Below, piece by piece: positions 1-7,475 of a stretch of 22,763 nt of DNA; positions within the stretch are counted from its first letter, which is position 1, and every line of letters begins with the position of its first letter. Location of the stretch: NCBI RefSeq assembly GCF_050490315.1, contig NZ_JBNPEO010000018.1, positions 1 to 22,763 on the forward strand, given 5' to 3'. The stretch is from JBNPEO01 sp050490315 (GTDB lineage Bacteria > Actinomycetota > Actinomycetes > Actinomycetales > Micrococcaceae). Both the position numbers and the translations under genes were made by a program. The notes beneath the pieces are model-generated. The model saw only the letters and a list, made by a program, of their open reading frames with translations, was not told where the DNA came from and did no database searches.

Positions 1-263
1 GAAACTTTTTTTAGGAATTCGTTCTCCCGTTCCACTTCACGTAACCGGATTTCCATCGCCTTGTACTTCGCTGCATCAACCGGGGTGTCCGGTGTTCGGG
101 CGCCGCCAGTCTCGCCTTCACGGTCGAGCCTGATCCAGCGTTTGAGAGCGGTCAGGGAAACGCCAAGCTCAACGGCTACCAGAGCTAATGGCCGGCCAGA
201 GGAACTAGCCAACGCAACAGCATCAGCCTTGAACTCATCAGAATAGGTGGGTCGAGAAGACAT
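1..263 (-). CDS. IS3-family transposase OrfA (partial)
   Basis: The minus strand from ATG at 263 reads MSSRPTYSDEFKADAVAL, continues through a helix-turn-helix (about residues 12-45, with LALVAVELGVSLTALKRW) and reaches a leucine-zipper-like end (EIRLREVERENEFLKKV). This is the normal layout of IS3 OrfA, the DNA-binding and frameshift-donor protein. About 87 codons are present and the frame is still open at the window edge. Near the edge the minus strand has seven A residues followed by G (6-12), the usual kind of slippery site for the -1 frameshift that makes the OrfAB transposase. The DNA-binding part is complete. The family call is firm; the group within IS3 is not determined. Confidence 0.85.
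   Translation of the reverse strand, partial: MSSRPTYSDEFKADAVALASSSGRPLALVAVELGVSLTALKRWIRLDREGETGGARTPDTPVDAAKYKAMEIRLREVERENEFLKKV
6..12 (-). promoter_or_regulatory. Probable -1 programmed frameshift site of the IS3 orfA/orfB pair
   Basis: On the minus strand the orfA frame reads CTA AAA AAA GTT, so a run of seven A residues lies as A-AAA-AAA in the zero frame. It directly follows the leucine-zipper codons, where IS3 elements place their slippery heptamer. The -1 frame continues as AGT TTC and then leaves the window, so the OrfB side cannot be checked. Confidence 0.5.
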
Positions 264-349
264 GAGAACAATCCTTTCAAAGACTGTCTCAGATCAGTAG
301 TACACCTCAATCAGCAGGGAGACTGTCTACCAGTACCTGCGCCAACCCA

Positions 350-556
350 AGCAGGCGGGGAGCCCTCATCCTGCAGAGTAGCCCGCCGTTCTGTAGCTTG
401 AAGGCATATGAGGGCACTCCTGCTGCGCCAGCGCTCCGCGCGTATGTTCTCCGCTTTCAAACGGAGGCTCATACAGCCCCTTTGCGGTGAATGTGTTAGA
501 TTCTATTTATCAGACATCGCCCCCCTCTGAGCCTCGGCTCAAGGGGGCGATTTTCA
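350..556 (+). ncRNA. Candidate structured RNA upstream of the Abi_2/AbiF-like gene
   Basis: This 200-base stretch has no plausible gene but is full of exact complementarities in one orientation. Bases 354-359 (GGCGGG) pair with 382-387 (CCCGCC). Bases 362-369 (GCCCTCAT) pair with 408-415 (ATGAGGGC). Because these stems interleave, together they form an H-type pseudoknot. Next, 442-446 (GTATG) pair with 470-474 (CATAC) around an inner stem, 449-453 (CTCCG) with 462-466 (CGGAG), with an 8-base loop. The stretch ends in the terminator-like hairpin 516-551 followed by T residues, 22 bases before the abi start codon. From memory, a conserved 'abiF RNA motif' located upstream of abiF genes has been described; whether this RNA belongs to it is inference. 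The ends are approximate and no convincing promoter was identified. Confidence 0.5.
516..555 (+). terminator. Intrinsic-terminator-like hairpin ahead of the abi gene
   Basis: ATCGCCCCC (516-524) pairs perfectly with GGGGGCGAT (543-551). An inner TGAGCC/GGCTCA stem (528-533 with 536-541) extends the hairpin, and TTTT follows at 551-554. It lies directly upstream of the abi start codon, so it would end a small upstream transcript or attenuate read-through into abi. Confidence 0.7.
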
Positions 557-577
557 TTGTGCGACAAACGGTGAAGC

Positions 578-1600
578 GTGGAGTATACGAAGGAATTTAA
601 AGAGCGCGACGAGCTGCTTCAACAACTCGAAGTCCGTGGCCTCGCGATTCCTGACCGCGGTGAGGCGCTCAACTTCCTGACACGTGTCGGCTACTTCCGC
701 TCCGGCGCGTACCGATACGTCTTCCGGAGGCTACTCCCGGCGGACAAGATCGATGCTCGCCTGCACCAGTACCGGTCAGACGACTACATACCTGGTGCGA
801 GCATCGAGCACGTCATGAAGCTGGAAGCATTCGACTTCAAGTTGGCCCGGGTCTGTCAGGAAGCCTTGCTTGAATTCGAGGTGCGCCTAAGGGCAGCCAT
901 CGCCCACACGCTCGCCTCGAGGAACGTCGCAGCTCATGCATCCAAAGAGTATTTGGATGCGCAAAGTTGCGATAAAGCAGCCGGCGAGCACACAAAGTTT
1001 GACGCATGGACGAAGACCTGGCGGGACGCTGTTTCTTCCGGCGCGGAAGACGAAGACTTCCTCAAGCACCACCTGTTAAAGTACCCGGAACAAGATGTAC
1101 CCATCTGGGCTGTCACTGAAGTATTGAGCTTCGGAAATCTGCCATTCCTATACGACCTCATGCAGACCCAGGACGCGCGCTTGGTCGCACGCATGTTTGG
1201 ATTCGCCCACCCCAGCCGCTTCGGTGCCGTGCTGCGTATGATGGTGGACTTTCGAAACACGTGCGCCCACGGCTCGCGTCTTTTCAACCGCGCGTTCAAA
1301 AGACCACTTTCACTTCGCGAACATGACACAGACAGCGATCTCCTAGCCCACTTGCTCGAACCCGACTTCACGGTCACGCCCAAAGCACATCAGAGGCTCT
1401 ATATCTACGCCGCCGTCATGGCCTTCATGCTCAAATCTCACACGAGTGGCACAAACTGGCACCTGACCTTCAAGACGCAAATCAGAAAACTGGACATCAA
1501 GCTTCAAGCACCGGACGGTTCCGACCTCATCTCACCGGAGGTGAGTATGGGCTTTCCCGCCAGTTGGTTGGACTTGGACCTATGGAAGCCCAAGCCCTGA
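578..1600 (+). CDS. Abi_2 family (AbiF/AbiD-like) abortive-infection protein with two HEPN motifs
   Basis: The 340-residue protein fits the Abi_2 family, whose lactococcal members AbiD and AbiF (about 340-370 residues) block phage growth, probably as RNases. Visible features are the N-terminal family segment (about 10-50, ending GYFRSGAYRYVFR), the following FDFKLARVCQEALLEFEVRLR stretch in overlapping parts (about 85-105), and two R-x4-H motifs: R105-AAIA-H110 and R226-NTCA-H231. The second is the classic HEPN RNxxxH form. Two HEPN catalytic motifs in one chain resemble Cas13-type RNases. The start is GTG at 578; an in-frame TGA at 572-574 rules out an earlier start. No strong ribosome binding site is visible. 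The gene stands alone with a structured leader upstream (350-556). Family assignment is strong; RNase activity and phage defence are inferred from the family. Confidence 0.88.
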   Translation: MEYTKEFKERDELLQQLEVRGLAIPDRGEALNFLTRVGYFRSGAYRYVFRRLLPADKIDARLHQYRSDDYIPGASIEHVMKLEAFDFKLARVCQEALLEFEVRLRAAIAHTLASRNVAAHASKEYLDAQSCDKAAGEHTKFDAWTKTWRDAVSSGAEDEDFLKHHLLKYPEQDVPIWAVTEVLSFGNLPFLYDLMQTQDARLVARMFGFAHPSRFGAVLRMMVDFRNTCAHGSRLFNRAFKRPLSLREHDTDSDLLAHLLEPDFTVTPKAHQRLYIYAAVMAFMLKSHTSGTNWHLTFKTQIRKLDIKLQAPDGSDLISPEVSMGFPASWLDLDLWKPKP

Positions 1601-1853
1601 AACTGGTTCACGTTGTTGGTGCCCCGTGCGAATAATGCTGGCACCAGGGTGATCTCAGGTTGACGGAATATAAGCTATCGGCTTTTCGGACCCCGGTCCA
1701 GAACGGCCCAGAAGGGGCTGTACGGCGCTCCCCTCACGAGCATGCCACCCGGCAGCCCTGACGAATGAGGCTGCATGGAGCGCGCTGGAGCGGATGTCGG
1801 GGGTTGTAGGACGGCTTTTCGTCTGGAACCGCGCGCCGGTATCGAAGAAGTTG
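1601..1853. other. Intergenic region between abi and the broken deoR gene
   Basis: About 250 bases with no supported gene. TGGTGCC (1617-1623) and GGCACCA (1640-1646) form a perfect 7-bp inverted repeat 16 bases after the abi stop codon. It could be a weak terminator, but no T run follows. Nothing else was recognised. Confidence 0.5.
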
Positions 1854-2635
1854 ATGCTCTAGTCCTGGGCGGAGGAGGTCCAGCGTGAACGGATCGTCCG
1901 CGTCGCGGACCTCGCGCAGCTGCTGGGCGTGTCCCTGATGACCGTCCGGCGCGACATCGACGCGCTGGACGCTGCCGGCGCCGTGGAGAAAATCCACGGC
2001 GGGGCCAAGCTACCGGGCGGCGCGAGCACCCACGAGCCGGGTTTCGAGCTGAAGGTAACCCAGCTGCAGGAGGAGAAAGCCGCGATCGCTCAGGAGGCGG
2101 CCGCCCAGGTGCGCGAGGGTGCGGCGGTGGGCCTCAGCGCCGGCACCACCACCTGGGCGCTCGCCCGGCTGCTGTGGTTGGGCCCCGGATCACGGTGGTC
2201 ACGAACTCGGTGCGGATCGCCGACGTCTTCCACCAGGGCTCCTCGCCGTCGACGGTGATCCTCACCGGCGGCGAACGCACACCCTCGGATGCCCTGGTGG
2301 GGCCGCTGGCAACGTCCGCGCTGAAGCAGCTGCACCTCGACGTCCTCTTCCTGGGCGTCCACGGCGTGGATTCCGACGCCGGCTTCACCACCCCGAACGT
2401 GCTGGAAGCCGAGACGGACCGCGCGTTCATGGCCGCCGCCCGCCGGGTGGTGGTGCTGGCCGACCACACCAAGTGGGGCACCTTCGGCATCAGCACTATC
2501 GCCAGCCTGGAGGAAGCCGACGAACTCATCAGCGACGACGGGCTTCCCGGCGAGGCCCGGCGTATCCTCAGTGAACGGGTGGGCCGGCTGAGGCTGGCGC
2601 CCACCGTCTCGTCTGTGGCGGCCGAGGCCAGGTAG
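1854..2635 (+). pseudogene. DeoR-family transcriptional regulator, broken by a stop codon and a frameshift
   Basis: Two frames together give a nearly full-length DeoR regulator (about 255 residues). The first carries the helix-turn-helix (LLGVSLMTVRRDIDALDAAG, then KIHGGAKLPGG, about 1920-2020) and the start of the sugar-phosphate-sensing domain (VGLSAGTTTWALARLL, to about 2175). The second, from about 2174, continues ITVVTNSVRIADVF, then VDSDAGFTTPNVLEAETDRA and VVVLADHTKWGTFGIS, to a stop at 2633-2635. The break is a 1-base-type frameshift near 2165-2180. The N-terminus is also damaged: ATG CTC TAG at 1854-1862 puts a stop at codon 3, and the usual ten or so residues between RERI and VRVADLA are missing. 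The original effector is unknown; DeoR proteins generally respond to phosphorylated sugars. Its position beside other dead genes suggests loss of an older sugar locus. Confidence 0.85.
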
Positions 2636-2917
2636 CGACGCAGTAGGTATGACCTTTGTCGGATCGTCGAGAGGAGAGTGGCTGGAAGCTTTATCCCTCG
2701 TCCACTTGAGTTGCGGTAAACAGGAGTTGCGTATATGGACCGTCGCATTGGCGGGGTGCGCCCAAATTCCGACGCGCGCAACGTGACTTTCTGCATCTGT
2801 CCTGCTGACTGAGGCCCCAGCATGGCAGTGGACATGGGGTCGCATTCCATGCGGTCAGAGCACTCTTGCAGACGCATCGTAGGCGGGAAGGGTCCATCAG
2901 GGACTTCGATAGGCTCC
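2636..2917. other. Region without a recognisable gene
   Basis: About 280 bases between the broken deoR gene and the GH43 remnant. Open frames exist on both strands, but none resembles a known family. It may be part of the decayed material around it. Confidence 0.4.
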
Positions 2918-3404
2918 CTAGCCATCACGTCTGGGCCGTACGCGAGATGGAAACCGTCCCGGTGCCGGTTGAGTCGACAGCAGCCGGTCGCGTTCCTCTG
3001 CTGTTACCGGCAGCAAAGATCCGTGCCGCGCTCCGGACGGAAGAGCCGCATGTGGAACGGGCGTCCACTCCCCCGAGGCCGGATCTGAGGCGTGGAACAG
3101 TCGGCAGCCCCGTAATCCGTACTCGTCGATGAGTAGCCAGGCGCCCTCGCCGTCGATAGCAGCAGTGACCGCTGGTCCCTCACCGTAGCCCGCCCTCTCC
3201 AAGGCTCGACTGCAGTGCGGGTTCGCCGCCGGCGATCGGAATAAAGGACGTGGGTTCCGTACCATTGCTGACAGCAAACCTGAGTTGTTCGCCGTTCTCT
3301 GCCGCCTCGGAGGTGAAGTAAGCCAGGAGGTAGGCGGCAGGGTTCCCGTTCACGGCAAGACTTCGATCGCCCTGGCAAGCACTCGTAGTACGCGCTTGCC
3401 CCAC
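2918..3404 (-). pseudogene. Remnant of a GH43-type glycoside hydrolase (internal deletion and frameshift)
   Basis: Two minus-strand frames carry pieces typical of family GH43 arabinofuranosidase/xylosidase-like enzymes. The upstream piece (about 3350-3180) reads YLLAYFTSEAAENGEQLRFA and GGEPALQSSLGEGGLR, matching the segment that normally runs into the conserved (V)RDP motif. It stops at 3180. The downstream piece (about 3181-2980) reads GEGPAVTAAIDG, then WLLIDEYG, SGEWTPV and ARHGSLLPVTAEERDRLL, which matches the end of such proteins. The middle of the catalytic propeller, of the order of 100 residues, is missing, and the two pieces join out of frame near 3180-3190. A functional enzyme is excluded. 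The assignment rests on recognised motifs; the substrate cannot be told. It was probably a secondary arabinan or arabinogalactan gene next to the intact galactanases. Confidence 0.6.
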
Positions 3405-3475
3405 GTCTCAACGACGACGCGGCCGTCGCCGCGCACCCAGCACAACCTATTTCGTTTCTCAGTTATCGCCAGCAT
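3350..3475 (-). pseudogene. Possible N-terminal scrap of a second glycoside hydrolase (GH31-like?)
   Basis: A 41-codon minus-strand frame from ATG at 3475 reads MLAITEKRNRLCWVRGDGRV and then VVVETWGKRVLRVLARAIEVLP. The VVVExWGxxxLRVxAR pattern resembles the N-terminal beta-sandwich of GH31 alpha-glycosidases. The frame ends at a stop exactly where the GH43 remnant begins. It is too short to be a working gene, and the assignment is only a resemblance. Confidence 0.25.
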
Positions 3476-3615
3476 ATAAGAGTAGCCCTCCAATGAAATT
3501 GCGGACGGGTAATTATGGTTCAGTGTCTGGTCCGGCGAATCAGTCGTCCTCAGGGAGTCAGAAGTCGCTGGGACCGTCGCCAGCGAGACCTCTGCCGTGG
3601 TTGACGCTTGTTGAT

Positions 3616-3647
3616 GAGGGTGGGCGGGGTTAAGCCACCCACCCCCT
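3616..3647 (-). terminator. Hairpin after the GH30 gene, probable terminator
   Basis: AGGGTGGGCGG at 3617-3627 faces CCACCCACCCC at 3635-3645 across a 7-base loop, giving a GC-rich stem about 20 bases after the GH30 stop codon. On the minus strand no U run follows, so it may act as a weak or factor-assisted terminator or as a 3'-end protector. Confidence 0.5.
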
Positions 3648-3666
3648 TGCTTGGGAGGGACGGCCT

Positions 3667-6600
3667 CTACTTCTTCTTTTTCGATTCGATGGTTACCGGA
3701 TCAGAGGTTCCTTCGCCATCTTCGAGGCCATCTGCCGTGGCAACGACCCTGACAGACAGGTTGGTCCCGGCGTCGGCGGTCTCTGTCTTGTAGATGGCGG
3801 AGGTTGCCCCCGGGATGGGGGCTCCGTTGCGGAGCCACTGGAAGCTGAGTTTCGCACCCTCCGGGTCCGTGCTCACCATCGCGGTGAGCTTTTTACCGAC
3901 CATGGCTTTTCCATCCAACGGCGCGATAGTGACGGCCACCGTCCTGTGCAGTGTGATGGTGTATGTTTTCGTTGCCGCACCGTCGGCTGCAGTGACCGTT
4001 ACGGTTGCCGTCGGGCCACCGGCGAACTGTTTGACCGAGACGGTGGCGTCGCCGTCTACCGGCACGGCACTGATCTGCGGCTCAGCCGAACCCGTTCCCG
4101 GCAGGGAGAGCGGGTACTCAGTGATGGCTGGCTCGAACCCCGCCAAAGCAAGACCGTCGGCGCGGATTACCCCTGCATTTGCCACAGAAGCCGCCGCAGG
4201 CCTCAGGACGTTTATCTGGGCTTCCGACACTGTCATGTAAGTTCCTGTGGAGGCCAGCACGAAGCGAACACCCGTCGCGCTTACTCCTCCTAGCTGAACC
4301 TGGACAAACGGAGCTCCAACCGCGGGTTTGACGACTTCGACGACACCGTTATTCGCAGTTTCCCACGTCTCCGTCCCGGGCACGCGATACTGCACTTCGA
4401 CTGTCTTCGCCCAGCTTGTGTTGGACCCGTCGGCGTAGAACTGAAGTGAGGCGTCGCTGAGGACCTCTGTCGAGGGGAAGGTGTAGCTGAGCGTGTCTCC
4501 GGTCCGTCCTTGCGGAGTCCAGTTCGACCATGCTTTGTCGGTGGCTACCCCGTTTCGGGTTCCTTCGATGCTGTAACCGGACTCGGTGAACGTGGCCGTC
4601 GCGGTGGTCTCCGTTGCGGGTGCCACGTTGACTTTCTGAGGTTCGGTCATGATGACGGACAGCGTGGCCTTCAAAGGTTGCGCGTTCGGATCATTGGATT
4701 TTGCCGTACCGGTGACCGACACGAGACCCGGTTGACCGAAGCTGGCGTCATTCAGACCGGACCAGTCCCACACCACGTCGGTGTTGAACCGATTCGTGCT
4801 CGAGCCTATTCCGGCGGGAACTGCAACCGGGGCTGCGGCCTGGACCTGGCCAAGCGTGGCGCCGGCGACTGTGGTTATTGAGGTGGGATCGGTGTAGGTG
4901 AAGGTTCCGATCTCAACGGTGGCCGTCACATCCGGAACGGGATGCCCGAAAACATCGGTTGCTGAGCCCTGCACCTGGACGGTTCCGGACTTGGACCAGT
5001 CGAGGGATCCGGTTTCCCAGGTTACCGGGACGGCTGCCCCTTCAACAGAACCGTAGACCGGGACAACCGTTGACGGGAGTGTCGCCGGGATGCCGGGTAC
5101 CGTGCTGACCGTCACAGGGCGGGCCCCGGTAACCTCTGTGGACCTTACGGAAAACGCCTGGTTGGAGCCGTTGGTTGAGTGATAGGTGCCTACCGCGGCG
5201 CCGTCGGTGGTCGCCTCTCCTCCGATGTCCAGCGCCAGAGGAGCCGCGACGTTGACGAAGCTGTACGTCTGACCGTCCGTGGTCGTGGGGTACCACTGCG
5301 CCTGCGGGTTAGTTGTGGCCGCTTCTGCTGACAAGTCGAGCAGGTGGGTTCCGTTCGAATCTGCGGTGAGGGTGCGTCCATCCTTGTTCGTGAGCCGGTA
5401 GCGTTCTTTGTGGGTATCGCCGTCGGTGAGTTTGGTCAGCGTCCAGCTTTGGGCGTTGGCCGTCGACTCGTCGGTGGCCAGTGTCCGGATTGTCGTGGGG
5501 CTGGAACTGGCGGAGTCTGGTGCTTCGGCGGTGAGGGCTTTTCCGCTCTGCACTCCGACCAGCTGTACTGTCTTGCCGGCCTGCAGGCCGCTTGCATTCT
5601 CAGCTACTCCGGACACTCCGTCAACCAGGAGGGTGGATACTGAATTGGCGGGAACTATGACAACGGCGCTCTTGGCGGCGGTGTCGACGGAGACCGGTGT
5701 GCCGGGAACCAGGGCGTTTTCGGTGACCGCGTCTGCCGGTGACTCCGTGGTGACGATCGGGGTGATCGTTGCTCCGGGGGCGATCGCGTCGAACTTGGAC
5801 AGGTCCACTGTCACGGCCTGGCTTTCGTTGGTCGCGTTGGCGTGAACGAGGACCGCTCCGGAGTCATCGCTCTTCACGGCCGCGGTGGTGTTGGTGTCGT
5901 TCGTCGGGACGATGAAGTCGCCCGGACGGATGTAATGGGTGAAATTTCGGACGGTGTTGTACTTGGAGTTCGTTTTTACTGTGCAGGAGGGATCTGCGTC
6001 GCCATCGGCAAGGCGGCGTTCGGACATGCCCTCGGCATTGCAGTCGAAGTCGATGAAGACACTTCCCCAGTTCTTATTCTCGACTTTCTGCATGTTGTAG
6101 TAATCCTCGACGGGCTGCCAGAAGATCCATGCGGAGGGCTCCAGCTCGCGGAGGTCATCCATGATGCGGCCTGCCATGCCGATTCCGTTGTTGATGTTTG
6201 TCTGATTGAAACCGGTTCCGTCCCAGTCCCCCTCGACTTCACTCATCCATAACGGCTTTTCTGAAGTCTTGGCGATGTCCCTGACCTCGACTCGGCCGGA
6301 CGTGCCGTAGGTGTGGACGTTCAGGCGGTCGATGTCGTCCCGTGCTTCGTCGGTGTAACCATTCCAGTCCTCCACAAACTTGGACGGATTCGTCTCATCG
6401 GGTGCGGCAAGAAGCGCCCCGGTGGTCGTGTCCGGCTTTGCGAGTTCATCGGCCAGGGCCTGGATGATCTTATCCTGCAGTGCGGGGCCTGCGTGGGCTC
6501 CTTCCTGCCGGCCATGCAGCAGGTTCCCTGAGTCGTCGAACCATGTCCCCCAATAGCCGGTGTTCGGCTCGTTCAGGGGCTCGATGGAGTCGAAGGAAAT

Positions 6601-7311
6601 CCCGGTTTCGGCTTCGATGTGCTCGGTGACCGTCTTCAGATACTTTGCGAACTTGGCGGCGTCTTCACTCTTTATCTGGTCGGTTGAGCTATCAAAGCCT
6701 CCGGTCGCGTATCCGCTTTCTGTCATGAAGTACGGTGGGGAGTTGCTGAAGGCCTCCCACTTGGTGATCCGGTCTTTCAGTGCCGTGATCCACCACCGCT
6801 GGGTGGCGTCGGCATCAAAGTTATAGTCTTCAGGCTGGTCCCCCGTCCACGCTGCGTCGTAGCGCTCACGGTCTGCGTAGTTGGACGTAATGGGTCCTTG
6901 CGCGTCACTGGCGTTGAGATCCGGGTTCCACCATCCTTCGACTGCTGCCCCGGCACGCATATAGTCATCGGGGACGTCGCTTGCGTTGCCGCCTCCGATG
7001 TTGTACCGGGCGATGTTGAGGTTTAGACCGTCCTCACCGAACACTTTGTCGAAAAGGTCCTGTCTCACGCTTTCGGGGTATCCGCCGGTGGCGTTGGCGA
7101 ACCAGACGAGACTGGTGCCCCATCCTTCGAAGGCGTCGCCCTTATAGGAAGGATTCGGCGTTATGGTCAGAGGTTGCGCGGCGGCGGCCGGCTCTTCGGC
7201 GGCCGCACCCGGCGAGGCCAGTGGCAGGAGGCCGAGGGATGCAATCACGGCGGCTGCGGTGGCTGAGGCGAGCCAAACGCATGGACCTGATTGTCGGGAC
7301 ATCGTTGTCAT
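3667..7311 (-). CDS. Secreted GH30 endo-beta-1,6-galactanase with a multi-domain C-terminus
   Basis: This 1214-residue extracellular enzyme probably cuts the beta-1,6-galactan side chains of type II arabinogalactan. Residues 1-38 are a Sec-type signal peptide ending near SPGAAA. The catalytic GH30 part (about 48-565) opens with FEGWGTSLVWFANATGG and NIARYNIGGG, a signature of subfamily 5. The acid/base is E248 in PLNEPN and the nucleophile E358 in LWMSEVE. C424 and C443 may form a disulfide. Then follow a ricin-type lectin fold (about 575-723), two Ig-like Big_4 modules (about 733-800 and 808-888), a discoidin-like beta-sandwich (about 893-1037), a cadherin-like module (about 1045-1122) and an Ig-like module (about 1126-1209) before a terminal KKKK. 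ATG 7311 has a GAAAGG site about 10 bases upstream. It lies 164 bp downstream of the exo-galactanase gene on the same strand. Specificity is inferred from the subfamily motifs. Confidence 0.85.
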   Translation of the reverse strand: MTTMSRQSGPCVWLASATAAAVIASLGLLPLASPGAAAEEPAAAAQPLTITPNPSYKGDAFEGWGTSLVWFANATGGYPESVRQDLFDKVFGEDGLNLNIARYNIGGGNASDVPDDYMRAGAAVEGWWNPDLNASDAQGPITSNYADRERYDAAWTGDQPEDYNFDADATQRWWITALKDRITKWEAFSNSPPYFMTESGYATGGFDSSTDQIKSEDAAKFAKYLKTVTEHIEAETGISFDSIEPLNEPNTGYWGTWFDDSGNLLHGRQEGAHAGPALQDKIIQALADELAKPDTTTGALLAAPDETNPSKFVEDWNGYTDEARDDIDRLNVHTYGTSGRVEVRDIAKTSEKPLWMSEVEGDWDGTGFNQTNINNGIGMAGRIMDDLRELEPSAWIFWQPVEDYYNMQKVENKNWGSVFIDFDCNAEGMSERRLADGDADPSCTVKTNSKYNTVRNFTHYIRPGDFIVPTNDTNTTAAVKSDDSGAVLVHANATNESQAVTVDLSKFDAIAPGATITPIVTTESPADAVTENALVPGTPVSVDTAAKSAVVIVPANSVSTLLVDGVSGVAENASGLQAGKTVQLVGVQSGKALTAEAPDSASSSPTTIRTLATDESTANAQSWTLTKLTDGDTHKERYRLTNKDGRTLTADSNGTHLLDLSAEAATTNPQAQWYPTTTDGQTYSFVNVAAPLALDIGGEATTDGAAVGTYHSTNGSNQAFSVRSTEVTGARPVTVSTVPGIPATLPSTVVPVYGSVEGAAVPVTWETGSLDWSKSGTVQVQGSATDVFGHPVPDVTATVEIGTFTYTDPTSITTVAGATLGQVQAAAPVAVPAGIGSSTNRFNTDVVWDWSGLNDASFGQPGLVSVTGTAKSNDPNAQPLKATLSVIMTEPQKVNVAPATETTATATFTESGYSIEGTRNGVATDKAWSNWTPQGRTGDTLSYTFPSTEVLSDASLQFYADGSNTSWAKTVEVQYRVPGTETWETANNGVVEVVKPAVGAPFVQVQLGGVSATGVRFVLASTGTYMTVSEAQINVLRPAAASVANAGVIRADGLALAGFEPAITEYPLSLPGTGSAEPQISAVPVDGDATVSVKQFAGGPTATVTVTAADGAATKTYTITLHRTVAVTIAPLDGKAMVGKKLTAMVSTDPEGAKLSFQWLRNGAPIPGATSAIYKTETADAGTNLSVRVVATADGLEDGEGTSDPVTIESKKKK

Positions 7312-7430
7312 GGAACATTGCCTTTCTTTGGTTTCAGCGGGTCCCGACCTGATGGAGGGATTCTGCTGCCCAACGGGTGGGAGCGGCTGGGGCGCTGGGT
7401 TTCTGATGTTGAAGACGTACGGATAGGCCA

Positions 7431-7462
7431 GTCAGGCGGGGAACGTATGCTCCCCGTCTGAC
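7431..7462 (-). terminator. Intercistronic hairpin between the two galactanase genes
   Basis: GTCAGGCGGGGA (7431-7442) pairs with TCCCCGTCTGAC (7451-7462) around an 8-base loop, with one G-T position. It lies 14 bases after the stop codon of the exo-galactanase gene. On the minus strand it is not followed by a U run; the T-rich flank (TTTT) is on the plus-strand side. It may terminate partially, or act as a processing or stability element separating the two messages. Confidence 0.45.
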
Positions 7463-7475
7463 TTTTCGGTCCTGA

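Larger units (their letters stand above)
1..309 (-). mobile_element. IS3-family insertion sequence, 5' part only
   Basis: This is the beginning of an IS3-family element read on the minus strand. It contains orfA and then leaves the window, so orfB and the other end are not visible. The outer end is probably near 309, where the minus strand begins with TGAGGTGTACTAC; IS3-family ends usually begin with TG. The exact end cannot be confirmed because the partner inverted repeat lies outside the window. The element forms the left border of the accessory region. Confidence 0.6.

Noticed and set aside
281..328. Direct repeat AGACTGTCT at 281-289 and 320-328
   Set aside because: Only 9 bp and not placed at both ends of anything. 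It could be chance near the IS3 end and does not define a target duplication.
2090..2928. Two long minus-strand frames of about 250 residues
   Set aside because: They run antisense to the clearly recognisable DeoR pseudogene and have low-complexity composition typical of shadow frames.
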